From: an uncultured Bacteroidota bacterium
GTDB lineage: Bacteria > Bacteroidota > Bacteroidia > Chitinophagales > Chitinophagaceae
Reading direction: 5' to 3'
Length of the DNA stretch: 47,908 bases
Assembly (NCBI GenBank): GCA_903927185.1
Contig: CAIYLW010000103.1
Coordinates: forward strand, 1-47,908
Position 1 is the stretch's first letter; every line of letters begins with the position of its first letter. Shown in pieces: positions 14,827 through 23,514 of the stretch. The position numbers were made by a program, and so were the translations under genes. The notes below the pieces were generated by a model. It saw only the letters and a list, made by a program, of their open reading frames with translations, was not told the origin of the DNA and made no database searches.

Positions 14827-16158
14827 ATGTCTAACGATGCTTTCCATCATGATTCACGAAGAAAATTCGTAAAAACAAGTTCACTTATTGCTGGCGGCGT
14901 AATTGCCGCACCATTAATTTCCAGGGCCAATTATTTTTCAGGTGCAGGAGATGAAATTAAAATTGTACTTGTAGGCTGCGGAGGTCGGGGTACAGGAGCA
15001 GCCATGCAAGCTTTGCTGAGCAAACAGAATGTAAAACTGGTTGCGATGGCAGATGCGTTTAAAGACAATTTAGATAATTGTTTGAAGTCATTAATTGAAG
15101 AAGCAAAAAATGATGGAAAAGGTTTAGAGAAAAAAATAGATGTTCCTGAAGACAGGAAGTTCACTGGCTTTGATGCTTATAAAAAAGCAATTGCTTTGGC
15201 GGATGTGGTAATTCTTACTACTCCTCCTGGATTCCGTCCGATACATTTTGAAGAGGCCATTGCTCAGAATAAACACGTATTCATGGAGAAACCTGTTGCT
15301 ACTGATCCGGCTGGAATTCAAAGAGTCTTAGCAGCAGCACAAATTGCAAAACAGAAAAAATTGAATGTCGTTGTAGGTTTACAAAGGCATTATCAAAACT
15401 CTTATCGAGAATTGTATAAACGCAAAGAACTTATAGGAGATATTACTTCTGCGCAAGCTTGGTGGAATAACGATGGTGTTTGGGTAAGGCCACGTAAGGC
15501 CGGACAAACTGAAATGGAATATCAAATGCGCAACTGGTATTATTTTAACTGGCTTTGTGGCGACCATATTAATGAACAACATATTCATAATATCGATGTC
15601 ATTAACTGGTTCAAAGGTGGGCATCCTGTTAAAGCTCAGGGGATGGGGGGCCGTCAAGTTCGTAAAGGAAAAGAAAACGGTGAGATCTTCGATCACCATT
15701 ATGTAGAGTTTCAATATGCAGATGGTTCGATACTGAATAGTCAGTGTAGACATATCCCCGGTACATCAAGTAAAGTAGATGAGTTGTTGATAGGAACAAA
15801 AGGAAAAATATTTTGCGGTGCTGGAAAAATTGTTGATTCCAAGGGTAACCCAATTTATCAATACGATATGAAAGGAGAAAATAATCCCTATCAAACCGAA
15901 CACGACGAGTTATTTGCAGCCATTGTAAAAGGTGAATACAAATTTGCTGATGCCGATAATGGAGCACAAAGTACTATGACATCTATTCTTGGCAGAATGG
16001 CTACTTATAGTGGTCAGATAATTGATTGGGATAAAGCCATTAATTCCGGCATAGACATTCATCCAAAAGTATATGCTTGGGATGCAACGCCACCAATAGT
16101 TCCAGGTCCTGATGGCTATTATCCAATAGCAGTTCCAGGAGTTACTAAATTTGTATAA
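14827..16158 (+). CDS. Tat-exported Gfo/Idh/MocA family oxidoreductase
   Basis: A 443-residue NAD(P)-dependent sugar oxidoreductase. The N-terminus has a Tat signal (SRRKFVKTSSLIAGGVIAAP). The dinucleotide-binding motif is IVLVGCGGRGTGAAMQAL at about 47-64, the conserved EKP is in FMEKPVATDP near residue 157, and the active-site region is GDHINEQHIHNIDVINW near 245-260. GLQRHYQNSYRELY is typical of the exported Bacteroidota branch. Exported Gfo/Idh/MocA proteins in this phylum take part in oxidation of glycosides to 3-keto sugars. It follows the SUMF1-domain gene by 18 bp and ends at a bidirectional terminator. Confidence 0.88.
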   Translation: MSNDAFHHDSRRKFVKTSSLIAGGVIAAPLISRANYFSGAGDEIKIVLVGCGGRGTGAAMQALLSKQNVKLVAMADAFKDNLDNCLKSLIEEAKNDGKGLEKKIDVPEDRKFTGFDAYKKAIALADVVILTTPPGFRPIHFEEAIAQNKHVFMEKPVATDPAGIQRVLAAAQIAKQKKLNVVVGLQRHYQNSYRELYKRKELIGDITSAQAWWNNDGVWVRPRKAGQTEMEYQMRNWYYFNWLCGDHINEQHIHNIDVINWFKGGHPVKAQGMGGRQVRKGKENGEIFDHHYVEFQYADGSILNSQCRHIPGTSSKVDELLIGTKGKIFCGAGKIVDSKGNPIYQYDMKGENNPYQTEHDELFAAIVKGEYKFADADNGAQSTMTSILGRMATYSGQIIDWDKAINSGIDIHPKVYAWDATPPIVPGPDGYYPIAVPGVTKFV

Positions 16159-16170
16159 TTACAACATAAA

Positions 16171-16213
16171 GAAGGGGTAAAAATCAAGAGTAGCTCTTGA
16201 CTTTTACCCCTTC
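16171..16213. terminator. Bidirectional intrinsic terminator
   Basis: A 20-bp stem with one mismatch: GAAGGGGTAAAAATCAAGAG (16171-16190) and CTCTTGACTTTTACCCCTTC (16194-16213) around a TAG loop, followed by AATTTTTTT. It separates the plus-strand oxidoreductase from the convergent small minus-strand gene. Confidence 0.85.
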
Positions 16214-16239
16214 AATTTTTTTCACTCCTCACTCTTATC

Positions 16240-16635
16240 TTAAACATCATCCACTCGCTTCAATAAATTATTTTCCAACTCCCTTACTTTTTCAGCAGTA
16301 AAATATTCATAAGTACAGTTTCCGCTTTCTGTTTCTTCTGTTGGTGGTTGATCTTCTTTTTTTTGCCATCCCATCAGAATATAAAGTGCTCTTGCTTTTT
16401 CTTTTTGCTCAAAAGAATGAATACCTAAATAATCAGATTCCCACTTCCCAAATAACCAAACCTTGTGTTCTGCTTTGTAAACAACAATTCCAGTTTTGTT
16501 ACGGTGCGATCTAACACGAAAATGAATTTTACTTTTCCTATAAAAAAAATAACTAAAGGAACTCACTATTACAATAGCTCCAATTAAGTTTTGGTTATTA
16601 AAAAAACTATTCACACCTGAATAAACATCACTCAT
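16240..16635 (-). CDS. Single-span membrane-anchored protein of unknown function
   Basis: A 131-residue protein I do not recognise. One hydrophobic span at about residues 17-31 (IGAIVIVSSFSYFFY) is followed by a basic stretch (RKSKIHFRVRSHRNK) and a soluble domain with aromatic strands (VWLFGKWESDYLGI, ALYILMGWQ), then an acidic-basic helix near the C-terminus (EKVRELENNLLKRVDD). The positive-inside rule suggests a cytoplasmic C-terminal domain. It lies 26 bp downstream of ald on the same strand, so it may be the last gene of a tsaE-ald transcript. Confidence 0.65.
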   Translation of the reverse strand: MSDVYSGVNSFFNNQNLIGAIVIVSSFSYFFYRKSKIHFRVRSHRNKTGIVVYKAEHKVWLFGKWESDYLGIHSFEQKEKARALYILMGWQKKEDQPPTEETESGNCTYEYFTAEKVRELENNLLKRVDDV

Positions 16636-16661
16636 AGAAATCCTTTAAAATTTTAATCTTA

Positions 16662-17876
16662 TTATCTCCTACTAGCAATTAACAAATTCAGATCTGTGAA
16701 TTTCAGATCGAACTTTTGGCTGATATAAATGTCTGTTAGCGCACCCTTGAAAAGATAAATGCCCTCTCTTAAATTAAAATTATGCCAGACCATTTCTTCT
16801 AAACCACCTTCATCACTGATTTCTAAAATTAAAGGCATTAAAATATTACTAATAGCTTGGCTTGCGGTTCTAGCGAAACCGCTTGGTATATTAGGTACAC
16901 AATAGTGAATCACTCCATGCTTTAAAAAAGTTGGATTTTCATGGCTAGTTAATTCACTTGTTTCAAAACATCCTCCACGGTCGATTGCAACATCAATGAT
17001 GATACTACCTGGACGCATCGCTGCAACCATTTCTTCGGAAACTACTACAGGAGCTCTTCCATATTCATTACTTAATGCACCAACTGCTACTTCACAAGTC
17101 TTGAGTTGTTTAGAAAGTATGCGGGGTTCTAAAACTGATGTCCAAATACGTTGCCCTAAATTATTTTGTAATTGCTTTAATCTTGAAACATTATTATCAA
17201 ACACTTTTACAGAAGCCCCTAGTGCCAAAGCATTTCTTGTTGCAAATTCACCAACAATTCCAGCGCCCACAATTACCACTTTGGTGGGTGGAATACCGCT
17301 GATTCCTCCAAGCAAAACACCCTTACCTTTATTAAAACTACTGAGGTACTGTCCAGCAATTAACATTACTGCACTACCTGCAATTTCACTCATACTTCGA
17401 ACTATTGGATAGGTACCGCTATCGTCTTTAAAATTTTCAAACCGCAATGCAGTGATCCTTTTACTCATCATAGTTTCTATATGATGCTTCTTAAGTGCAG
17501 ATAAATGGATAGGAGAAATAATAGTTTGATTCATTTGTAGAAATGGCAAGTCCTCTTCTACAGGAGGAGCGCTTTTTACAAGAATGGGTGCTTTATATAT
17601 TTCGGCTTTATCGTATACAATCTTTGCTCCTGCTTCTGCATAATCCTGATCAGTATAATTACTTCCCTCTCCTGCTTTATGTTCTACTTGTACATGATTC
17701 CCATTTGCAACTAAAACACCAACTGCATCGGGAGTTAATGCAATCCTATTTTCCTGAAAAGCAACTTCTCTTGGAATACCGATAAATAGTTTCTCTCCCT
17801 GGGGTTTAATATCCAGCGTTTCCTCCATGGTTTCAAATTTGAAAGAGGCACTGATAGAGGGTTTGGATGTAGCCAT
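16662..17876 (-). CDS. ald: Alanine dehydrogenase
   Basis: A 404-residue NAD-dependent alanine dehydrogenase, reversibly converting L-alanine to pyruvate, ammonia and NADH. After an N-terminal extension of about 30 residues come the conserved IGIPREVAFQENRIALTPDAV, ILVKSAPP with the substrate-binding Lys, SPIHLSAL with the catalytic His region, a Rossmann motif VVIVGAGIVGEFATRNALALG at about 187-207 (two pieces: VVIVGAGIVGEFATR, NALALG), and IIDVAIDRGGCFETS. The extension and divergent C-terminus are usual for the Bacteroidota form. A role as transhydrogenase alpha subunit is unlikely because no beta subunit follows. tsaE lies upstream on the same strand; a palindrome at 17948-17961 precedes ald. 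Confidence 0.88.
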   Translation of the reverse strand: MATSKPSISASFKFETMEETLDIKPQGEKLFIGIPREVAFQENRIALTPDAVGVLVANGNHVQVEHKAGEGSNYTDQDYAEAGAKIVYDKAEIYKAPILVKSAPPVEEDLPFLQMNQTIISPIHLSALKKHHIETMMSKRITALRFENFKDDSGTYPIVRSMSEIAGSAVMLIAGQYLSSFNKGKGVLLGGISGIPPTKVVIVGAGIVGEFATRNALALGASVKVFDNNVSRLKQLQNNLGQRIWTSVLEPRILSKQLKTCEVAVGALSNEYGRAPVVVSEEMVAAMRPGSIIIDVAIDRGGCFETSELTSHENPTFLKHGVIHYCVPNIPSGFARTASQAISNILMPLILEISDEGGLEEMVWHNFNLREGIYLFKGALTDIYISQKFDLKFTDLNLLIASRR

Positions 17877-17947
17877 TTTTAATTGTTAAAATCGGATGAT
17901 CTATTCATCCCTATAAAAATACTTGATTTAAAGCATAAAATTTTCCG

Positions 17948-17961
17948 TTAATGCGCATTAA
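17948..17961. promoter_or_regulatory. 14-bp perfect palindrome upstream of ald (possible operator)
   Basis: TTAATGCGCATTAA is a perfect 14-bp palindrome located between the tsaE stop (17980) and the ald start (17876). It has no T-run after it, so it is not an intrinsic terminator. A dimeric regulator site controlling ald is plausible but unproven. A weaker hairpin, GGATGA/TCATCC at 17894-17910, lies in the ald leader. Confidence 0.4.
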
Positions 17962-17979
17962 AGTGGATTATTCTTCTGG

Positions 17980-18390
17980 TCATTCCGTATATAAACGTCG
18001 CATTTTTTCATCCAGAATTTCCATAAACACTTCCAAAGGGTTTTCTGGCAACAAACCAGATGCTTTCTCGGGCCATTCGATTAAACAAAGATTACCAGAT
18101 AAAAGTGCTTCTTCAATTCCAGCTTGAATGGCTTCCTCCTCATCCTTTAAACGATACCAATCCATATGATAAATAATTCCAGCAATCGGGCTTTCATATT
18201 CATTAATGAGTGCGAAAGTAGGACTGGTTACCGTATCTTTTACTTCCAGAACCTCACAAAGTGCATGAATGAAACTTGTTTTCCCGGTTCCCATGCCAGC
18301 ATGAAAAATCCATACCTTTTGAGCCTTCCCTTCTTTCCAAAGCGCTTTTGCAACTGCTTTAATTTGTGGTAACTCATATATAGCATCCAT
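17980..18390 (-). CDS. tsaE: tRNA threonylcarbamoyladenosine biosynthesis ATPase TsaE
   Basis: A 136-residue P-loop ATPase required for t6A37 formation on ANN-decoding tRNAs with TsaB, TsaC and TsaD. The Walker A is HAGMGTGKTSF (Lys37), followed by TSPTFALINEY and YHMDWYRLKDEEEA, then the Walker-B-like LCLIEWPEKA. All these are family hallmarks. ATG 18388-18390 is preferred over an upstream ATG (18409-18411) because a TATCTTTG promoter element on this strand lies between the two, at 18395-18402. It precedes ald on the same strand, a common Bacteroidota pairing. Confidence 0.9.
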   Translation of the reverse strand: MDAIYELPQIKAVAKALWKEGKAQKVWIFHAGMGTGKTSFIHALCEVLEVKDTVTSPTFALINEYESPIAGIIYHMDWYRLKDEEEAIQAGIEEALLSGNLCLIEWPEKASGLLPENPLEVFMEILDEKMRRLYTE

Positions 18391-18394
18391 TGTA

Positions 18395-18402
18395 CAAAGA
18401 TA
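18395..18402 (-). promoter_or_regulatory. Candidate -7 element of tsaE (TAnnTTTG type)
   Basis: On the minus strand this reads TATCTTTG, an exact match to the Bacteroidota -7 consensus TAnnTTTG, ending only 4 bp before the tsaE ATG. No good TTTG -33 box was found at the usual spacing. If real, transcription would start at or next to the ATG, giving a leaderless mRNA. Confidence 0.4.
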
Positions 18403-18506
18403 AAGAACCATTTGAAATGCCTTCTCAGACTATATTATTTCGTTTTTTGACATGCTGATATAAAAATATTATCCCTTTTTCGAAAGACCTACCCTTTAGC
18501 ATGTAG

Positions 18507-18514
18507 TACCTTTG
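18507..18514 (+). promoter_or_regulatory. Candidate -7 element for the copper ATPase gene
   Basis: TACCTTTG matches TAnnTTTG exactly and would give a leader of about 35 nt before ATG 18556. The -33 TTTG box is not evident at the expected distance, so the site may need an activator or be fortuitous. Confidence 0.4.
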
Positions 18515-18555
18515 GGGCTTATCTATGTAAAATAAATTGCATAAAACTTCTCGTG

Positions 18556-20682
18556 ATGGAAAAAGTAAATTGGAAAGTTGAAGGAATGAGCTGCACAAAT
18601 TGTGCTCTTACTGTAAATAAATTTCTTACTGAAAAGGGTATGCAAGACGTGAAAGTAAATTTCATGGGAGGCGATGTGAGTTTTCAAATGACTGAAGAAA
18701 CTTCTAAAATAGCTCTTGCTAAAGGAATTGAAGGATTGGGTTATCATGTGGAGACCGGAGAAATTTCTGATACAAAAAGGTCAAAAAAACTATTCAAGAA
18801 CCACTTACAAAGATTTTCATTCTGTATTATTTTCACAGCCCCACTGATGTTACACATGATTCCAGGTGTACATATCCATTTCCTGATGGATCCGTATGTA
18901 CAACTTGGATTAACGATCCCTGTTTTTTTAGTAGGAATGGATTTTTTTGGGCGAAGTGCGATTCATAGTTTATGGAAAGGCATACCCAATATGAACGTGT
19001 TAATTGCAATTGGCTCTGTGGCAGCATTTGGCTATAGTTTATACGGAACAATTATAGGTGAAGCCGCACATTATTTATTTTATGAAACAGCGGCAACTAT
19101 TATTACGCTGGTATTTCTAGGAAATTGGCTGGAAGATAAATCTGTTGAAACTACTCAACAAGCTTTAAAAAAATTGGCAGTTTCACAAAAGTCAATGGCC
19201 AATATGATTGCTTATGACGATCAACACCAAGAACACGTTTTTCCAGTTGAAAGTAAAAATTTAAAAGTTGGCGATCTGGTTTTGATAAATTCAGGCGAAC
19301 CTGTTCCGATGGATTGTAAAATTTTATGGGGAGAAGCTAGCATTAATGAAGCTATTATTACAGGCGAAAGTGTACCTGTTGAAAAAAAGATGAATGATAT
19401 TTTAATTGGTGGCAGCACTGTTGAAAAAGGATCCATCAAAGCTTATATAACTGCTGTTGGCGAGGATACTGTTTTATCAAATATCTTGAAACTTGTAAGA
19501 GAAGCTCAATCTGAAAAACCTCCGGTTCAACAATTAGCTGATAAAATTAGTGCCATATTCGTACCAGTAGTAATTAGTATTGCAATAGTAGCCCTTTTAG
19601 GAAATTATTTTATTGGTCACCATAGCTTTAGTGAAAGCTTATTAAGAGGAATAGCTGTTTTGGTAATTTCTTGCCCCTGTGCAATGGGGCTTGCCACACC
19701 GGCAGCAATAGCAGTAGGGCTTGGACGTGCTGCAAAAAATGGTATCCTTTTTAAAAATGCCAAAAGCCTAGAAATATTTAAAGATATACGTCAAGTAGTA
19801 TTTGATAAAACTGGTACACTTACTACTGGAAATTTTACTATTCGACAATTTGAATCCACTGACAATTCAGAAGCAGGGATTGCTGATTTTAAAAAAGTTG
19901 CCTATTCTCTAGAAAGATTTTCCACTCACCCCATCGCGAAATGTATCAGCAAAGAATGGAAAATAAAAGATGATATACGTTGGACAAAAATTGAGGAACA
20001 GAAAGGATTGGGCATGATAGCTGCCGATAAATCTGGCAATACCTATTCAGCTGTATCTTATAAAGCAGTGGCTAAAATAAGTCAGGACCATTCACACAAT
20101 GTATATATTATTCGAAACGATGTTTTAATAGGTTGGATAGATGTAGCTGATGAAATGAGGCCTGAAGCAAAACAAGTAATTGAAATGTTACGATCTAAAG
20201 GAATTCGAACTATTTTATTAAGTGGAGATAAAAAAGAAAAATGTGAACAGGTAGCCCAGGAATTACATATTGATGAATGGCTTGCAGAACAAACGCCTGA
20301 ACAGAAATTATTAGCTATTGAAAATTATAATAGAAAGGAACCTACCGCCATGATTGGTGATGGAATTAATGATGCGCCTGCATTGGCAAAAGCAACTGTA
20401 GGAATTTCTCTAAGCGATGCCTCACATATTGCTATGCAAAGTGCACAGGTTGTTTTAATGAATCATGGATTAAAAAATCTGCCGCTTGCCTTAGGATTAG
20501 GAAAGCACACCTATATTACTATTAAAGAAAATCTTTTCTGGGCGTTTATCTATAATATAGTGGCAATCCCTATTGCAGCCTTTGGATTTTTGAGTCCCAC
20601 TTTCAGTGCGTTAACAATGGCCTTAAGTGATGTGGTGCTTGCCATAAATTCAGTTAGATTGAACTATAAAAAAGTTATTTAA
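18556..20682 (+). CDS. copA: CPx-type heavy-metal (Cu+) P1B-ATPase
   Basis: A 708-residue P1B-ATPase that exports Cu+ (or Ag+) from the cytoplasm. One N-terminal HMA domain carries GMSCTNC (C13, C16). Further marks are TGESVPVEK in the actuator domain, the transmembrane C373-P374-C375 motif, the phosphorylated D417 in DKTGTLTTG, the H458-P pair in FSTHPIAK, and GDGINDAPALA near 601. CPC with a C-terminal YN...  helix layout fits the Cu+ class. GTG 18553 immediately precedes the ATG and is less likely. No copper regulator or chaperone gene is adjacent. Confidence 0.9.
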   Translation: MEKVNWKVEGMSCTNCALTVNKFLTEKGMQDVKVNFMGGDVSFQMTEETSKIALAKGIEGLGYHVETGEISDTKRSKKLFKNHLQRFSFCIIFTAPLMLHMIPGVHIHFLMDPYVQLGLTIPVFLVGMDFFGRSAIHSLWKGIPNMNVLIAIGSVAAFGYSLYGTIIGEAAHYLFYETAATIITLVFLGNWLEDKSVETTQQALKKLAVSQKSMANMIAYDDQHQEHVFPVESKNLKVGDLVLINSGEPVPMDCKILWGEASINEAIITGESVPVEKKMNDILIGGSTVEKGSIKAYITAVGEDTVLSNILKLVREAQSEKPPVQQLADKISAIFVPVVISIAIVALLGNYFIGHHSFSESLLRGIAVLVISCPCAMGLATPAAIAVGLGRAAKNGILFKNAKSLEIFKDIRQVVFDKTGTLTTGNFTIRQFESTDNSEAGIADFKKVAYSLERFSTHPIAKCISKEWKIKDDIRWTKIEEQKGLGMIAADKSGNTYSAVSYKAVAKISQDHSHNVYIIRNDVLIGWIDVADEMRPEAKQVIEMLRSKGIRTILLSGDKKEKCEQVAQELHIDEWLAEQTPEQKLLAIENYNRKEPTAMIGDGINDAPALAKATVGISLSDASHIAMQSAQVVLMNHGLKNLPLALGLGKHTYITIKENLFWAFIYNIVAIPIAAFGFLSPTFSALTMALSDVVLAINSVRLNYKKVI

Positions 20683-20700
20683 ATACTGAACAATATAATA

Positions 20701-22608
20701 GTGTTGAACCCAAACGAAATATTAAATAAATACTGGGGATTTGATTCATTTCGTCCCATGCAGGAAGATATTATTAATTCTGTATTAAAGGGTAAGGATA
20801 CTATGGCACTTTTACCAACTGGGGGCGGAAAGTCTATCTGCTTTCAAGTTCCTGCGCTAATGATGGACGGCTTATGTATTGTAATTAGTCCATTGATCGC
20901 TTTAATGAAAGATCAAGAGGAAAATTTAAAAGATAAAGGAATAACAGTTGCTAGTATTCATAGTGGTCTCACTTATTATGAAGTTAAATGCATTTTACAA
21001 GATGCGATTGAAGGAGATTACGAATTCCTTTATCTATCCCCAGAACGATTAGAAACGAAAATATTTAAAGAATTACTTCCTTATTTAAAAATTAGTTTAT
21101 TAGTAGTTGATGAAGCACATTGTATTTCACAATGGGGATATGATTTCAGACCTTCCTATTTAAAGATCGCACAAATAAGAGATGTATTGCCTGGCATACC
21201 AATGATGGCATTAACAGCATCTGCAACTATAGATGTTCAGAAAGATATTTTGCATAAATTAGAAATGCAAAACGCTACTACTTTTAAGCAATCATTTGAA
21301 AAGCCAAATCTTTCTTATAGCGTTTTTAAAGTTGACAGTAAGCTAAATAAACTCATTGAAATATTAGAAGCCGTTCCGGGGTCTAGTATTGTGTATTGCA
21401 ACAACAGAAGGCAAACAAAAGAATTAGCGGAACTTTTACTTCTGAATAAAATAAATGCAGACTATTACCACGCAGGTTTAAATTCTGATGATAGAACATT
21501 GAAACAGGATTTATGGATACAGAATAAAATAAGAGTAATGGCATGCACCAATGCATTTGGCCTTGGTATCGATAAACCAGATGTAAGAACTGTTATTCAT
21601 TTCGATGCTCCAGAATGTTTGGAAAGTTACTATCAAGAAGCAGGTCGAGCAGGAAGAGATGGAAAGAAAGCTTTTGCTGTTTTGTTATATCACTCTTCAG
21701 ATATTGAAACCCTTCAATCAATGACCGAAAAACGGTATCCACCTCTTTCTATCATTAAAAAAATATATCAAGAACTAGCCAACTATTTACAATTACCCAT
21801 TGGTGTTGGTGAGATGCAATATTTCGATTTCGACTTGCACGAATTTGTAAAAAACTTCCACCTCGATTCTTATTTAGTAAGTAATACACTTAAAATATTA
21901 GAACAAGAAGGACATTTTATTTTATCTGAAAATATTTTTTTGCCATCGAGAATACAGTTTCAAATAGACAAAGACAGTCTCTATTCATTTGAATCTAGTT
22001 ACCCAGATTTAGAACCAATTATCAAAACACTACTTCGCACTTATCAAGGCATTTACGATAATAGTACTTCTATTTTCGAAAAACAGATCTCAAGAATTCT
22101 TCGGATACCAATCGAAGAAATAAAGCTTCAATTAGAAAAATTAAATCGTTTTGGGATAATTGAATATTTACCTCAAAAAGAAAAGCCTCAAATATATTTT
22201 CTGCTTAATCGTGCACCAGCAGAATACCTTTATATTGATCAAGATCTTTACTTCAAAAGAAAGAAACAATATCAGGTTCGGCTTGATGCGATGTTAGATT
22301 ATATTGAAACATTAGATAAATGTAGAAGCCGTTTTATTGCTAATTATTTCGGCGAAACAAAGGCAACTGATTGTGGCAATTGTGACAACTGTTTAAAAAG
22401 AAAAAAAAAGTCGCCTAGCAATACTCGATTTCAGACTATCCTACTGCAAATTCAATCTTTGGCTCAAAATAGTATCTCTGTAAAAGAAATACTGAATCAA
22501 TTCGAACCCTCTGAATCGGATGATATTTGGGCTGTTTTAAAGTTTATGGAATCAGAACAAATGATTCAAATAGGGGAAGATGGAATTGTAAAAACTGAAC
22601 GAATGTAA
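20701..22608 (+). CDS. recQ: ATP-dependent DNA helicase RecQ (short form without HRDC)
   Basis: A 635-residue 3'-5' DNA helicase. Order of motifs: FDSFRPMQ (residues about 14-21), Walker A TGGGKS with K44, DEAHCISQWGYDFRPSY starting at D137, the aromatic-rich loop, TASATIDVQ, and QEAGRAGRDG. The RecQ-C-terminal zinc site is C541, C558, C561 and C564. No HRDC domain follows; the last 60 residues are a short helical domain. There is no in-frame ATG before the Q-motif, so the start is GTG 20701 or TTG 20704. In-frame sequence continues after its stop (see 22609-22755). Confidence 0.92.
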   Translation: MLNPNEILNKYWGFDSFRPMQEDIINSVLKGKDTMALLPTGGGKSICFQVPALMMDGLCIVISPLIALMKDQEENLKDKGITVASIHSGLTYYEVKCILQDAIEGDYEFLYLSPERLETKIFKELLPYLKISLLVVDEAHCISQWGYDFRPSYLKIAQIRDVLPGIPMMALTASATIDVQKDILHKLEMQNATTFKQSFEKPNLSYSVFKVDSKLNKLIEILEAVPGSSIVYCNNRRQTKELAELLLLNKINADYYHAGLNSDDRTLKQDLWIQNKIRVMACTNAFGLGIDKPDVRTVIHFDAPECLESYYQEAGRAGRDGKKAFAVLLYHSSDIETLQSMTEKRYPPLSIIKKIYQELANYLQLPIGVGEMQYFDFDLHEFVKNFHLDSYLVSNTLKILEQEGHFILSENIFLPSRIQFQIDKDSLYSFESSYPDLEPIIKTLLRTYQGIYDNSTSIFEKQISRILRIPIEEIKLQLEKLNRFGIIEYLPQKEKPQIYFLLNRAPAEYLYIDQDLYFKRKKQYQVRLDAMLDYIETLDKCRSRFIANYFGETKATDCGNCDNCLKRKKKSPSNTRFQTILLQIQSLAQNSISVKEILNQFEPSESDDIWAVLKFMESEQMIQIGEDGIVKTERM

Positions 22609-22755
22609 ATTCATAAATCAGGTTGTAATCCGGATAAATTTGCAGAACTTACGGAAGTATATCAACAAACCCCTTTTACCGTTCATGCTTTTTAACAAAA
22701 GATTGAGCAGATTAGGGAGGGAAATGGGTTTGTTTTAACTTTATTTGATGATTAA
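22609..22755 (+). pseudogene. Possible coding remnant downstream of and in frame with recQ
   Basis: Directly after the recQ stop, the same frame reads 28 codons (including NPDKFAELTEVYQQTPF), one TAA at 22693-22695, then 19 codons (QKIEQIREGNGFVLTLFDD) and a TAA at 22753-22755. The composition looks protein-like (charged helix then a hydrophobic strand) rather than random intergenic AT-rich DNA. It could be a lost C-terminal extension of RecQ or a remnant of another gene. I do not recognise the peptide. There is no ribosome-binding site or start codon for a separate gene. Confidence 0.3.
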
Positions 22756-22765
22756 ATAAGCCGTT

Positions 22766-23461
22766 ATGGAAGATAAAAAAAGTAAAATTCTATTGTGTGA
22801 AGACGATACCAACTTAGGGATGGTATTGAAAAATTATTTAGAATTAAATGATTATGAAGTAACTCTGGAAAGAGATGGCAGACTAGGTTTGGCAGCTTTT
22901 CAACGTGAAAAATTTGATATCTGTTTGTTAGATGTAATGATGCCGAATATGGATGGATTTAAATTAGCAGAAGAAATTCGCGATGTAGATCTTGATATTC
23001 CTTTATTCTTCTTAAGTGCCAAAACCATGAAAGATGATATCATTCAGGGATACAAATTAGGTGCTGATGATTATATCACCAAACCGTTCGACAGCGAAGT
23101 ATTGCTTTTAAAAATCAAAGCAATGTTAAAGCGTAATGAAGAAGACAATCGTATCAGCGACAATATTGAGTTTGATTTAGGTCGTTATCATTTCAATCCA
23201 AAATTGCGTGAATTAAAGCACGACGACAGTACACAAACCCTTTCTCCAAAAGAGAATGAGTTATTAAAAATGTTAGCTGAGCATAAGAACGATCTTTTGC
23301 CTCGCGAAAGAGCTTTGAAAAAAATATGGGGTAGCGATACGTATTTCAATGGTAGAAGTATGGATGTATACATTGCCAAATTACGCAAGTACCTGAAAGA
23401 CGATACTAATATTGAAATTGTAAATATCCATGGAAATGGATTTAGATTAGTAGCACCTTAG
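22766..23461 (+). CDS. rprY: OmpR-family response regulator, RprY-like
   Basis: A 231-residue two-component response regulator. The receiver domain (about 1-122) has the acidic pocket CEDD (E12-D14), the phosphoacceptor D56 in LLDVMMP, a SAK switch segment near 87-89 and K109-P in ITKPFD. A winged-helix DNA-binding domain follows (about 132-230), with LSPKENELLKMLAEH and RSMDVYIAKLRKYL. It resembles the Bacteroidota RprY regulator. No histidine kinase is adjacent, so the partner (an RprX-like kinase) is encoded elsewhere. A bidirectional terminator follows the stop. Confidence 0.88.
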   Translation: MEDKKSKILLCEDDTNLGMVLKNYLELNDYEVTLERDGRLGLAAFQREKFDICLLDVMMPNMDGFKLAEEIRDVDLDIPLFFLSAKTMKDDIIQGYKLGADDYITKPFDSEVLLLKIKAMLKRNEEDNRISDNIEFDLGRYHFNPKLRELKHDDSTQTLSPKENELLKMLAEHKNDLLPRERALKKIWGSDTYFNGRSMDVYIAKLRKYLKDDTNIEIVNIHGNGFRLVAP

Positions 23462-23474
23462 TTTAATACCTTCC

Positions 23475-23513
23475 AAAAAAAGACCTTTCAGCAATAGTTG
23501 AAAGGTCTTTTTT
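23475..23513. terminator. Bidirectional intrinsic terminator between rprY and ruvB
   Basis: Stem AAAAAAAGACCTTTCA (23475-23490) with TGAAAGGTCTTTTTT (23499-23513) and a short loop; A and T tracts on both sides allow termination from both convergent genes. Confidence 0.9.
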
Positions 23514-23514
23514 A

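Noticed and set aside
22635..22642. TAAATTTG as rprY promoter
   Set aside because: Exact TAnnTTTG match, but no -33 box at proper spacing and it lies inside the recQ tail remnant; left unannotated.
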